Below, piece by piece: positions 54,444 to 63,702 of a DNA stretch of 64,000 bases; positions within the stretch are counted from its first letter, which is position 1, and each line of letters begins with the position of its first letter. Below the pieces are notes generated by a model. That model was given only the letters and a program-made list of their open reading frames with translations. It searched no databases and was not told where the DNA came from. This DNA comes from Sphingorhabdus sp. YGSMI21. Its GTDB lineage: Bacteria; Pseudomonadota; Alphaproteobacteria; Sphingomonadales; Sphingomonadaceae. Made by a program: the position numbers and the translations under genes. The DNA lies in contig NZ_CP022548.1 in assembly GCF_002776575.1 (NCBI RefSeq), positions 511,001 through 575,000 of the forward strand, written 5' to 3'.

Positions 54444-54896
54444 TCACCGGAACACGCCATATTTGCGGGCAAAATAGACCGCGAAGAAGCTGACAGCCAC
54501 CGCTGCCGCCTTGGCCAGTACCGGCAGCACACCTGCACTGGTCAGTCCGCTGACCATGCTGACGGTGATGCCCAGCCCCAGCAGCGCAGTAGCGATGAAA
54601 CCAAAGCGTTGCACCTGCAATGCGGTGCCCTCGCGGCGTTTGCCGGGAAATACAAAGTTCGAAGAAATGAACCAGTGGACGACAATGCCCGCGCTGTAGC
54701 CCGCAGCCGACGCCCATCCGGGATCGAACAGAAAGGCGACCAAGATCATGAAAAGAGCCACGTCAAACGCCAGGCTGACGACGCTCGCCAGCAGATAACG
54801 TGTGATCGAGAAACGGTTGAGCAGCGCCAGCGGAGCAGGCAGATTGCCTATCCAGCTGCCGATGGTTGACCGTCTGTCTGCGCCACTGCGTTCCAT
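54444..54896 (-). CDS. GtrA-family membrane protein
   Basis: The 150-aa protein has four predicted helices and the family pattern YLLASVVSLAFDVALFMILV, then AGYSAGIVVHWFISSNFVF. GtrA proteins are thought to flip bactoprenol-linked sugars in O-antigen or teichoic-acid modification. It sits 5 nt after the mutase-like gene. No GtrB glucosyltransferase is adjacent, which is unusual. Confidence 0.88.
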   Translation of the reverse strand: MERSGADRRSTIGSWIGNLPAPLALLNRFSITRYLLASVVSLAFDVALFMILVAFLFDPGWASAAGYSAGIVVHWFISSNFVFPGKRREGTALQVQRFGFIATALLGLGITVSMVSGLTSAGVLPVLAKAAAVAVSFFAVYFARKYGVFR

Positions 54897-54901
54897 CCTG
54901 C

Positions 54902-56488
54902 TTACGCCGCTTTGGATGGTTTGGCTTCTGGCGCGGCTTCCCCGATCCGCTTTGGCACATCGCGCATGCTTTCAAGCGCTGCAACGCGGTCCTCGCTGAT
55001 TTCCTCGGCGATCACCTGCTGCGCACCTTCATCACCCGCTTCGTGATATTCGGCGTCTTCGTTGACGTTCCAGACATTCCATTTGCGGGTGCCAGCCTCG
55101 ATATTTTCGACCGTCAGCATCGCCGTCATCATCGCGTGATCCTGATTATTATAGCGGTGCATGCCGTTGCGACCGACCATGTGCAGTGTCGGGAAACGTT
55201 TTTCCAGATCATCGCGCATGGTGGCGACATTCTGTTCATAGGCATCGTCATAGACCGGATAGGCCTTTTCCTGACGGACAACCGAACCGCCGACGACATC
55301 TTCAGGCTTGCACAGGCCGAGGATCGCCATTTCCTTCTTGGCGAGCTCGATCAGATCCTCGTCAGACGAGGACCAGAGGCCGTCATTTTCGAAACAGAAA
55401 TATTCCAGGCCAACACAGGCGATATTTTCGTCCGGCACCATTTCGGGAGACCAGCTGCGGAAATTCTGCACGCGACCGACCTGCACGCGATCGTCATGGA
55501 TATAGATCCAGTTGTCAGGGAACAGATCGTCGGATTTCACCTTGATCGCCACGGTCAGAAAATCCCGATAGTTGAGATCCTGCGCTTCCGGCAGTGACTG
55601 CGGCAGCGGGTGGATGCGGGTCGCGAGTTCGCGCATCGGCGCGCTCGAGATCACATGTTTCGCATTGATGATGGTCTCGCCATCGGCGCTGGTCGCGCTC
55701 ACCCGCCAGTTGCCTTCGGCATCCTGGGCGAGCTGTTTCAGGCTATGGCCCATCAGCACTTCATTGCCCTTGGCCTCGACATGGGCCTTGGCGGCATCCC
55801 ACATCATACCGGGTCCGAGGCGGGGATAGCGGAAGGTTTCGAGAAGGGTTTTCACTTCCTGTCCGTCATTGGGTTTCTTGTTGAGGCCGAGCGACCGTTT
55901 CAAGCCGTCGGTCACCGCGTTCCAGAGGCTCAATCCCTTGATCCGCTGGGCCGCCCAGTCCGCCGACATTTCGTCGCAGGGCATGCCCCAGACCTTCTCG
56001 GTATAGGTCTTGAAGAAGATCGAATAGAGCTTGTGCCCAAACTGGTTAACCGTCCAGTCTTCAAAGCTCTTTACATTCTTGTTCGGGAAGACTTTCGCTT
56101 TGGCATAGCTGAGCATGCACAAAGTCGAGCGCCAGATACCGAGGTTCCACAAGGCTTCAAAGGCGCGCAGCGGATAGCTGTAGAATTTGCCTTCATAATA
56201 GATGCGGCTCATCCGCGGGCGCTGGATGAAATCATCGGGCAGGATTTCATTCCACAGATCAACCACTTCCTGGCTTTTCGAAAAGAAGCGGTGCCCGCCG
56301 ATATCGAAGCGGAAGCCTTCATGCTCCACCGTCCGGCTGATCCCGCCGACATATTTGGGGTCTTTTTCGATCACCGTGACCGAATAGCCTTTCTTGGAAA
56401 GCAAATAGGCGGCGGTCAGGCCAGCCGGCCCCGCGCCAATGATGGCGACGTCTACCGGAGAATTTGCGGGCGTGCTCTGTCTGGTCAT
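54902..56488 (-). CDS. FAD-dependent UDP-galactopyranose-mutase-like oxidoreductase
   Basis: The 528-aa protein has the dinucleotide-binding loop IIGAGPAGLTAAYLLS (14-29) followed by VIEKDPKYVGG and GFRFDIGGHRFFSK, then YSYPLRAFEALW and KVWGMPCDEMSADWAAQRI. These match the UDP-galactopyranose mutase/protoporphyrinogen-oxidase-like group used in furanose sugar or glycan synthesis. It is the first gene of the four-gene operon with GtrA, the LtaS-like enzyme and the GT-C protein. True mutase activity is plausible but not proven. Confidence 0.82.
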   Translation of the reverse strand: MTRQSTPANSPVDVAIIGAGPAGLTAAYLLSKKGYSVTVIEKDPKYVGGISRTVEHEGFRFDIGGHRFFSKSQEVVDLWNEILPDDFIQRPRMSRIYYEGKFYSYPLRAFEALWNLGIWRSTLCMLSYAKAKVFPNKNVKSFEDWTVNQFGHKLYSIFFKTYTEKVWGMPCDEMSADWAAQRIKGLSLWNAVTDGLKRSLGLNKKPNDGQEVKTLLETFRYPRLGPGMMWDAAKAHVEAKGNEVLMGHSLKQLAQDAEGNWRVSATSADGETIINAKHVISSAPMRELATRIHPLPQSLPEAQDLNYRDFLTVAIKVKSDDLFPDNWIYIHDDRVQVGRVQNFRSWSPEMVPDENIACVGLEYFCFENDGLWSSSDEDLIELAKKEMAILGLCKPEDVVGGSVVRQEKAYPVYDDAYEQNVATMRDDLEKRFPTLHMVGRNGMHRYNNQDHAMMTAMLTVENIEAGTRKWNVWNVNEDAEYHEAGDEGAQQVIAEEISEDRVAALESMRDVPKRIGEAAPEAKPSKAA

Positions 56489-56612
56489 AAAGTCCGTTCC
56501 CTGTTCGTGGCGCGCGCATATCCGCGCCGTTCATGTTTCAGAAACAGGAGTGAACGAAATTGGTTAGCAGATAGTTAATGGCGCTCTGAAATTTGCAGGC
56601 CGTCCGCGTGGC

Positions 56613-58178
56613 TCACTGGTCGCTGATCGGTGGCACCGGCTGCGGCGGTGCATCGATATCCACTTCGTGCACCTCGACATGGCCGCGCCCGACATGGCTC
56701 TTTCTGTAACCATAAGCATAATAGAGCAACAATCCGATCCCGCCCCATATCGGCAGGACCAGCTTTGCTTCCAGAGGCAGATTGTAGAAAAGACCCAGGC
56801 ATCCGACGATGGCCAGCGGTGCGACCAGCCAGACCAGAGGCGTACGGAACGGACGATGCCGGCCCGGATCCGTCCGGCGCAGGATCAGCACCGCCACCGC
56901 GACCATCAGGAAAGCAAACAGGGTCCCCGAATTGGAAATATCCGCGAGCTTCCCGACCGGCAGGAAAGCCGCAAATATCGACACGGCGACGCCGGTAATC
57001 GCCGTCACGATATGCGGTGTCTTCCATTTCGGATGAATCGTAGCGAGCTTTTCCGGCAGCAATCCGTCGCGCGCCATCACGAAGAAAATCCGGGTCTGGC
57101 CGAACAGCATGATCAGGATCACCGAGGGCAGCGCCAGAAAGGCGGCAATACCAATGGCATTGCCGAATGCCGGCTGGCCGATGGTGCGCAAGACGAAGGC
57201 CAGCGCTTCGTGGCTGCAGACCAGCGGTTCATGGCCAGCTGTCAGCAAGGCCTGACATTGCGCGGCAAATGCGGTGCTGCCCGGTGCAAGCACATTTCCG
57301 GCTGCGTCGACGATCGGCTGCGCCCCGACCGTACCAATCGCACCGGCGGCGACCAGCAGATAGAAGACCGTGCAGATCGCCAGACTGCCGATCAGACCGA
57401 TCGGCACATTGCGCTGCGGATTCTTGGTTTCCTCCGCCGCGGTCGATACCGCGTCAAAACCGACATAGGCGAAGAATATCGAGGCCGCCGCGCCGACCGC
57501 GCCAAAACCGCGGCTTTCGCCGAACCAGCCATTGGGCAGGAACGGATCGAAATTCTGCCCCTGCATCATCGGCAGAGTGAGCACGATGAACATGGTCAAA
57601 GCCGCAACTTTGATCGCCACCAGCACTGCATTGACCTTGGCGCTCTCGCTGGTGCCGATCATCAGCAGGAAGGTAACCAGCAGCGCGATGACCAACGCCG
57701 GCAGATTGATCAGCCCGCCAGGCGCATAGCCGCCAATGGTCAGCGCCGTCGGCAAATGGATCCCGGCATTGGCCAGCAAGCCGACAAAATAACCGGACCA
57801 GCCGACCGAAACCGCGCTCGCCGCCACCGCATATTCGAGGATCAGCGCCCAGCCGACCATCCACGCCAGCAACTCGCCCATCACCGCATAGGTATAGGTA
57901 TAGGCCGAACCGGATACCGGCACCATTGAGGCCAGTTCCGAATAGCAGAGCGCCGCAACCGCACAGACCAGCCCGGCGATCACGAAGCTCCACATCATCC
58001 CCGGCCCGGCCTTCTGCGCCGCCTCCGATGTCAGCACGAAAATCCCGGTGCCGATGATCGCACCCACCCCCAGCAAGGTCAGCTGAACGGGGCCGAGAGA
58101 GCGGGTGAGCGCCTTTTTCTCTGCCGTTTCCAATATTGCGTCGAGGGGTTTGATACGTCCGAAAAGATTGAAAGCCAT
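56613..58178 (-). CDS. APC-family amino-acid permease (cationic amino-acid transporter-like)
   Basis: The 521-aa protein has about 12-14 helices. LGVGAIIGTGIFVLTSEAA (residues about 36-54) is the characteristic unwound TM1 motif of APC/CAT transporters, and FFAYVGFDAVSTAAEETKNPQRN is TM6 with the conserved Glu. It is the only gene on its strand before the CPBP gene. The substrate is probably a basic or neutral amino acid. Confidence 0.93.
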   Translation of the reverse strand: MAFNLFGRIKPLDAILETAEKKALTRSLGPVQLTLLGVGAIIGTGIFVLTSEAAQKAGPGMMWSFVIAGLVCAVAALCYSELASMVPVSGSAYTYTYAVMGELLAWMVGWALILEYAVAASAVSVGWSGYFVGLLANAGIHLPTALTIGGYAPGGLINLPALVIALLVTFLLMIGTSESAKVNAVLVAIKVAALTMFIVLTLPMMQGQNFDPFLPNGWFGESRGFGAVGAAASIFFAYVGFDAVSTAAEETKNPQRNVPIGLIGSLAICTVFYLLVAAGAIGTVGAQPIVDAAGNVLAPGSTAFAAQCQALLTAGHEPLVCSHEALAFVLRTIGQPAFGNAIGIAAFLALPSVILIMLFGQTRIFFVMARDGLLPEKLATIHPKWKTPHIVTAITGVAVSIFAAFLPVGKLADISNSGTLFAFLMVAVAVLILRRTDPGRHRPFRTPLVWLVAPLAIVGCLGLFYNLPLEAKLVLPIWGGIGLLLYYAYGYRKSHVGRGHVEVHEVDIDAPPQPVPPISDQ

Positions 58179-58363
58179 GCAGCAATCCTGTCCCGAAAAA
58201 CTGCGCTTGGATTACGCCGATTTTTACAATGCGCAAGAGGGATTCGGCGGGGCTGTGCGCAATTATTCTGCGCGCCGATAGGGAGATATTTTTCGGGTCC
58301 GAACTGGTTGTTTGTCCTTCTCTCTTGAGGGAGAGAGGGGGAGTATTTTCTGACAAAAAAATT

Positions 58364-58445
58364 CGTCATCCTGAACCTGGCTCACGATCCGGAAAGACAG
58401 GACGCCTGTGGTCATTCCGGATGCAGGAACACGCTCAGCATGACC
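58364..58445. repeat. Palindromic intergenic repeat, copy 1
   Basis: An imperfect inverted repeat begins CGTCATCCTGAAC and ends GCTCAGCATGACC, the same family as the copy at 59378-59458. It lies between the permease and the CPBP protease gene; it can fold into a hairpin and might end transcription from both sides. Confidence 0.7.
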
Positions 58446-58448
58446 ATA

Positions 58449-59339
58449 TCACTCGTCAACCACCCGATCCTTCGGCCAGAACGACACGGATCGCCGTGGC
58501 AGCGGCCGGATCAGCTTCGCGTCCATGCTCTTCCTGATCAGCAGCCCGACTATGACGGCCACAACGATCAGGACAAGGAGCGATTCTTCCGGTCCGGCGG
58601 CCCCGCCGGTCATCAACCTCGACCCGACAAAGTCACTCTGCACCGGCGCCGCAGCCCGCCAGTCTTCCTGACCGGTCAACGGCAAGCCGGTCATGAATAT
58701 CGTGAAATTCCAAGCGGCATGGTGCAGGCCGATCATCCAGATATTGCGGCGAACCATATACATCAGCGTCCACATTCCGCCGATCAGCGCGGTCGACAAT
58801 ATGCTGAGCCAGCCCCCCAGATTATCGTTGAACATATGCAGGCCGGCAAACAGCAGGGTCTGCGACACAAGCGCGACAATGGTGCCGAAATAGCGTTCGG
58901 AAATGGCGAACAGGGCCCCGCGAAACAGCAGCTCTTCCAATATGGCCGCGGCAAGAATGACCAGACCGACGCCCAGCACCGCGTGGAAGCCGGAATAGGA
59001 AATATACTGATAATAGCCCATGAGATAGAGCAGGATCATCGGTATGCCGATGATCGCAACGCCCGACAGGACGCCCAGTCCGATCAACGGGATATCGACG
59101 GCGAGATCGCTGTTGCCGGCCCGCCGCTCGATATATTTCGTGTAGATCCAGTAGCCCAGCACAAAGGCGCAGAGCATGCCGATCCGCCTGACATATCCGC
59201 GCGACTGTTCGTCAAGATCGAATAGCCCGGCAATTACCGGCTCCACCCCGAACCGAAACGCACCGGCAATGGCGGCGATAACTGCAAGCGACAGGAGAAA
59301 GCTGCCCAAAGCGCGGAGAAGATTGTGGATCATCGGCAT
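58449..59339 (-). CDS. CPBP-family intramembrane metalloprotease (Rce1/CAAX-like)
   Basis: The 296-aa protein starts at the ATG for MPMIHNLLRAL; the longer frame begins with TTG. There are about eight helices. Family motifs are EELLFRG (Glu-Glu-x-x-x-Arg), LHMFND (His) and HHAAWNF (His), the three conserved zinc-binding motifs of the CPBP/ABI family. Role unknown here. It is enclosed by two copies of a palindromic repeat, with the distal copy just upstream. Confidence 0.9.
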   Translation of the reverse strand: MPMIHNLLRALGSFLLSLAVIAAIAGAFRFGVEPVIAGLFDLDEQSRGYVRRIGMLCAFVLGYWIYTKYIERRAGNSDLAVDIPLIGLGVLSGVAIIGIPMILLYLMGYYQYISYSGFHAVLGVGLVILAAAILEELLFRGALFAISERYFGTIVALVSQTLLFAGLHMFNDNLGGWLSILSTALIGGMWTLMYMVRRNIWMIGLHHAAWNFTIFMTGLPLTGQEDWRAAAPVQSDFVGSRLMTGGAAGPEESLLVLIVVAVIVGLLIRKSMDAKLIRPLPRRSVSFWPKDRVVDE

Positions 59340-59377
59340 AAACGGGACTTTCAAATTTTTGGGGGCGATCGCTCCTT

Positions 59378-59458
59378 CGTCATCCTGAACTCGTTTCAGG
59401 ACCCCGCGAGAATTTCGCGCTTAGCCGCTCCGGATACTGAAACAAGTTCAGTATGACG
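59378..59458. repeat. Palindromic intergenic repeat, copy 2
   Basis: Two 24-nt arms (CGTCATCCTGAACTCGTTTC... and its complement ...GTTTCAGTATGACG-type) differ by about three bases and enclose an internal GCGAGAATTTCGCGC stretch. It is a strong hairpin between CPBP and the DUF885 gene. The CGTCATCCTGAAC core is a common intergenic repeat in sphingomonads as I recall. Confidence 0.75.
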
Positions 59459-59461
59459 AGA

Positions 59462-60796
59462 TCACTCCTCAATCACCAGATCACCCGGTAGCACCGGCTC
59501 GCTCAGCAACCGCTCCATCGCCTTCCAGCGCCACAGCGGCGCGTCGCCCTGGGCTTCGATCCAGTCGCGGACCATTTCCATGCCGAGACCGTAGTTGATC
59601 ACATAGCTGCGATATTGCTCGTTGAAATCGGTCATCTGCGCCGCGCGCTCGGCCGAGACCAGCTGATATTTCTGGTTGAGCGCAATCGCTTGGTCGCGGG
59701 TGATTTCGCCATCGAGATATTGCTGCGCAATCGTCATCCGCGCGCCGCTCAGCGCCTGTTTGGCGATTTGCACGGCCCAGTAAGCCGCCGCCGTGTCGGG
59801 ATCGAGGCCGGCGAGCGGGTAAAGCACGTCGCGCTCGTAATCCAGCCGTTCCTGGCCGCTGAACGCGAGCTCGATGCCATAATTGGCAGAGCCCTCGGCG
59901 ATCAGGCTCTGCGGGCTGTAAAGCGGATAGACAGAAAATTCCGTCCAGCCGCGGCCATTGGTCAGATTCTGCTCGAGCAGCATATTATAGACATGATGGC
60001 CGGGATAGCCTTCGTGGCAGCCGAGATCGACCGCGCGGCCGATAAAGATCGGCAGGTCGGTATTGACCTGGATCAGGCTCTGGTAACCGCCCTGATAATA
60101 ATTATAGCCGCTCCAGCTCTTGCCGGTGACAAATTCCAGCCGGAAATTCTCGCCGGCAGGCAGGTCGAAATACCGGGCCGTCCGTGCCCTGCACTCGGCA
60201 ATCGCCGTGTCGAACACGGTCTGCAACCGGTCCTTGGGGATGATATAGCCACTTTCGAAATCCGCCACCCGCTGGCTGAGCGGACCGTCTCCGGGAATGA
60301 TATTCTCGATCTCCTCGAGCACCGGATCATATTCGGCCAGCGGCTTGAGATCCGGCACCACCCCGAACAAGCCCTTGGCTTCGTCGGCAAAGGAGAAGGT
60401 TTCGCCCAATATCATCGCATGACGAGTCAGTGCCGCTTCGAGTTGTGCCGACAAAAAGCCTTTGCGCGCTTCGGCCAGGGGAGACTCTCCCTCCGGCAAC
60501 GCATCCAGCCGTTCCATCAGGACAACTATCGCGTTGCCCAGTTCGCGCATGTCGCGGGGATCGGATTTCGCTGCTTCCGCCCATTTCGGAGGACCATAAT
60601 AGGCGTCGACATAGCCAGGCTCCTGCTCGCCCAGCGCCAGCGTCAACTTGACATAATCCGTCGCGATGGAATCGAGCGCATTCGCTGCTTTCAGCCGCGC
60701 CGTATCGGTAATGACCGGCGGCGCTGCCGGCCCGGTTGCCGCCGCCGGGCCGGCAATCGCCAGGCTGGCAGCGGCAGCGAGCCCGAACATCCTCAC
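59462..60796 (-). CDS. DUF885-family exported peptidase-like protein
   Basis: The 444-aa protein has a signal peptide (about residues 1-20, GPAAATG). The segment CHEGYPGHHVYN matches the HEAYPGHH zinc-binding motif of DUF885 proteins, with Gly replacing Ala, and QSLIAEGSANYG supplies the third ligand region. It is believed to be a metallopeptidase. The start is GTG, overlapping the nhaA stop (GTGA), with an ATG two codons later as an alternative. Confidence 0.85.
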   Translation of the reverse strand: MRMFGLAAAASLAIAGPAAATGPAAPPVITDTARLKAANALDSIATDYVKLTLALGEQEPGYVDAYYGPPKWAEAAKSDPRDMRELGNAIVVLMERLDALPEGESPLAEARKGFLSAQLEAALTRHAMILGETFSFADEAKGLFGVVPDLKPLAEYDPVLEEIENIIPGDGPLSQRVADFESGYIIPKDRLQTVFDTAIAECRARTARYFDLPAGENFRLEFVTGKSWSGYNYYQGGYQSLIQVNTDLPIFIGRAVDLGCHEGYPGHHVYNMLLEQNLTNGRGWTEFSVYPLYSPQSLIAEGSANYGIELAFSGQERLDYERDVLYPLAGLDPDTAAAYWAVQIAKQALSGARMTIAQQYLDGEITRDQAIALNQKYQLVSAERAAQMTDFNEQYRSYVINYGLGMEMVRDWIEAQGDAPLWRWKAMERLLSEPVLPGDLVIEE

Positions 60797-62070
60797 AGGG
60801 TGTCTTTCAGCTTCTTCACCGCTGCATCAGGAAGGACGTCCAGCAATTCCTCGGCCTCGCCCTCGTCCAGCGATTTCAAATGCCGGTCCTGCGGTGCAAA
60901 GCGAAGGACGCAGTAGCCGACAACGGCTGACAGAAGGGAGCCGCCGAGCACACCGATCTTGGCTTCCTCGATCAGCAGTTCGTTTCCGGGGAAAGCCAGC
61001 GCTCCGATGAACAGGCTCATCGTGAAGCCGATCCCGCAGAGCATGGCAACGCCGTAAACCTGCAGCCAGCTCGCTCCACCCAGCCGGCCGGCAAAACCGG
61101 TTTTGACCGCAATCCAGACGCTGGCGAATATGGCGATCTGCTTGCCGAAGAACAGACCGGCAGCGATACCGAGCGGCAGCGGCGCAAAAATATGTTCGAT
61201 ACCAATGCCCTGGAGCGACACGCCGGCATTGGCAAAGCCGAATATCGGTACGATCAGGAACGCACTCCACGGCGCAATCGCATGTTCCAGCCGGTGTAGC
61301 GGTGAATGTTCCGCATCCGGCGAGGTGGGTGTGACCACGATCGGAATGACCATCGCCGCCAACACGCCGGCTATGGTCGCATGGACACCGGACATCAGCA
61401 CCGCATACCAGAGCAACCCGGCAAAGATCAGATAAGGCCAGAGCTTGAGCACCCCATTGCGGTTCATCGTGTACATGATCGCCAATATTGCGGCGCTGGC
61501 AAGCAGGGCTGCACCGTTGATCTCGGCCGTGTAGACCAGAGCGATGATCGCCACTGCCCCCATGTCGTCAACGATCGCGACGGTTACCAGAAACAGTTTG
61601 AGCGAGGTGGGCGCGCGCGGTCCGAGCAAGGCCAGCACCCCGATCGCAAAGGCGATATCGGTAGCAGCCGGGATCGCCCAACCATTGTAAAGCGCGGGAA
61701 TATCTTGCACAATTACAAGATAGATAAGCGCTGGAACCGCCATCCCGGCCGCAGCAGCGACGACCGGCAGACGCCGACGATCCCAGCTGTTGAGCCGGCC
61801 ATCGACAAATTCGCGTTTGATTTCCAGCCCGACGAGCAGGAAGAAGATCGCCATCAGTCCGTCATTGATCCACAGATGCGGAGTCATCGGTCCCAATTTG
61901 CTCGACAGGGTCGGGCCCTTAATCTCGTGCAGAAAATGGTGGTACATGTCGTACAGTGGACTGTTGGCGACGATCATCGCCAGCGCGGCAGCGGCCATCA
62001 GCAATATGCCGCCCGCCGCTTCGCTTTTCAGAAAGTCGCGAAGCGCTGAATTTCTACCTGAGCGTGGCAC
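60793..62070 (-). CDS. nhaA: Na+/H+ antiporter NhaA
   Basis: The 425-aa protein has about 12 helices and the family motifs AATDIAFAIGVLALLG (the Asp133-equivalent) and VAIVDDMGAVAIIALVYT (the Asp163/Asp164 pair) that bind Na+. It exports Na+ in exchange for protons, consistent with a marine habitat. The start appears to be GTG. Downstream DUF885 is coupled to it. Confidence 0.96.
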   Translation of the reverse strand: MPRSGRNSALRDFLKSEAAGGILLMAAAALAMIVANSPLYDMYHHFLHEIKGPTLSSKLGPMTPHLWINDGLMAIFFLLVGLEIKREFVDGRLNSWDRRRLPVVAAAAGMAVPALIYLVIVQDIPALYNGWAIPAATDIAFAIGVLALLGPRAPTSLKLFLVTVAIVDDMGAVAIIALVYTAEINGAALLASAAILAIMYTMNRNGVLKLWPYLIFAGLLWYAVLMSGVHATIAGVLAAMVIPIVVTPTSPDAEHSPLHRLEHAIAPWSAFLIVPIFGFANAGVSLQGIGIEHIFAPLPLGIAAGLFFGKQIAIFASVWIAVKTGFAGRLGGASWLQVYGVAMLCGIGFTMSLFIGALAFPGNELLIEEAKIGVLGGSLLSAVVGYCVLRFAPQDRHLKSLDEGEAEELLDVLPDAAVKKLKDTL

Positions 62071-62171
62071 TATTTTTTTCTCCCTTGGGGGGTCTGTCTC
62101 GGAATTACGATTTTCCGGGTCATGCGCAGGCCGGAGGGTAAAATCAAGACCTGTATGCAGCGAATTTGGCT

Positions 62172-63173
62172 CTAGACGGCGACCAGATCTCGAACTTCCG
62201 CCGCAATGGTATAGCTTTTCTCGCGCGCTGCCTGATCGAAGATCGAACCGGAGATGATCAGCTCATCGGCCCCGGTCCGTTCAACGAAGCGATCAACCCC
62301 CTGCTTTACCGTCTCCGGCGAGCCCACAGCGCTGCCCTGCATGATCTGTTCGAGCATCGATTGCGCCTGGGGCGGCAAGCTTTCGCGATAACCTTCGACC
62401 GGTGGCGGCATCTTGCCCGGATTGCCGGTGCGCAGCGCGACAAAGCTCTGCATCATCGAACTGGCAAGATATTCCGCTTCCGCGTCGCTGTCGGCGGCAA
62501 ATATATTGAATCCGCACATGACATAGGGTTCGGCCAGTTGCGCGGACGGCTTGAAATCACGGCGGTAGATCCTGAGCGCCTCGTCGAGCATCTGCGGTGC
62601 GAAATGCGAGGCAAAGGCATATGGCAACCCTAGGGCTGCCGCCAGTTGCGCGCCGAACAGGCTGCTACCGAGAATATAGAGCGGGATATTGCTGCCCTGC
62701 CCCGGTGTCGCCTGGATGCCCAGCCGGTCATCCCCGGCCAGAAAGGCCTGCAGCTCCAGTACATCGCGCGGAAATTCATTCGCATCGCTGTTGAGATTGC
62801 GACGCAAGGCCTGCGCGGTGCGCTGGTCCGATCCCGGCGCGCGCCCCAGACCGAGATCCACCCGCCCCGGAAACAGGGCCTCCAGCGTGCCGAATTGTTC
62901 GGCAATCACCATAGGGGCATGATTGGGCAGCATGATGCCGCCGGCACCGATGCGGATTGTCTTGGTCCCGTGGCCGATATGGGACAGAGCGACGGCCGTG
63001 GCGGCACTGGCAATACCCTCCATCCCGTGATGTTCGGCCATCCAGAACCGCTCGTAGCCCAGCGCCTCACCATGCCGGGCAAGCGCCAGCGACCGGTCGA
63101 GCGCGCTTTTCACATCGCTGCCCTGCGGCACCGGAGAGAGGTCGAGAATAGAGAATTTCATCTTGCCTGCCAT
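62172..63173 (-). CDS. LLM-class flavin-dependent oxidoreductase (luciferase-like)
   Basis: The 333-aa protein, starting MAGKMKFSILDLSPVPQG, has the TIM-barrel luciferase-like fold: RFWMAEHHGMEG, GAGGIMLPNHAPMVIAEQFGTLEALFPGR and DLGLGRAPGSD. AGGAG lies about 12 nt upstream of the chosen ATG; a shorter start at MKFSIL is possible. It belongs to the bacterial luciferase/YhbW group that uses reduced flavin. Substrate unknown. Confidence 0.9.
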   Translation of the reverse strand: MAGKMKFSILDLSPVPQGSDVKSALDRSLALARHGEALGYERFWMAEHHGMEGIASAATAVALSHIGHGTKTIRIGAGGIMLPNHAPMVIAEQFGTLEALFPGRVDLGLGRAPGSDQRTAQALRRNLNSDANEFPRDVLELQAFLAGDDRLGIQATPGQGSNIPLYILGSSLFGAQLAAALGLPYAFASHFAPQMLDEALRIYRRDFKPSAQLAEPYVMCGFNIFAADSDAEAEYLASSMMQSFVALRTGNPGKMPPPVEGYRESLPPQAQSMLEQIMQGSAVGSPETVKQGVDRFVERTGADELIISGSIFDQAAREKSYTIAAEVRDLVAV

Positions 63174-63376
63174 ATATTCACGTTGCTCCTGAAATACCAA
63201 GTGAAGTCTATAGCGCCTTATATCAACTCCCGGGAAAATATCGGCGGGTGGGGAAAAATGGCTTTATCTTCGGATTTCATCTATGTAAATTCGTGTAAAC
63301 CACCGCATTTTCAGAACGATTCGAAACACTCTATGACCAGGAGAGCCGTGCGAACATAGTTAGAAGGGAACTATCT

Positions 63377-63670
63377 ATGCTATCTCCGATCAGCGTTGAA
63401 ACCTTGATTGGCATCTATCTGGTCCTCGCCTTTTTCTTCACGGCCCTTTTTGTACGCTTTTCCGGCCAGTCCGCCCTCGCCAGATCGGTGCGGCGCCATT
63501 TCTATGTTTTTCCTATAATCCCGCTGATAGCCATTTTTGCCCTGCTGCTGAAAATGGCCTGGTACATGTTCATATATCCGGTCCGCCTGCTGCGGTTCCT
63601 TTTTGAGAAACTGTCGGGCAAAAAGACACTACGCAAACGAAAATATTACGCCTTCTTTTCCGGCCGTTGA
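63377..63670 (+). CDS. Small two-helix membrane protein of unknown function
   Basis: The 97-aa protein has two predicted membrane helices (about residues 8-28 and 44-65), a positively charged loop (SVRRHF) and a basic tail (KKTLRKRKYYAF). AAGGGA lies about 9 nt before the ATG. I do not recognise the family. It is divergent from the LLM gene. Confidence 0.65.
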   Translation: MLSPISVETLIGIYLVLAFFFTALFVRFSGQSALARSVRRHFYVFPIIPLIAIFALLLKMAWYMFIYPVRLLRFLFEKLSGKKTLRKRKYYAFFSGR

Positions 63671-63702
63671 AAGCGGCAAGTCCCGCGTTTCACCGATCGA
63701 GA

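Noticed and set aside
56667..57929. 420-codon open frame on the plus strand
   Set aside because: Antisense to the APC permease, whose TM1 and TM6 motifs are intact; composition is typical of antisense frames.
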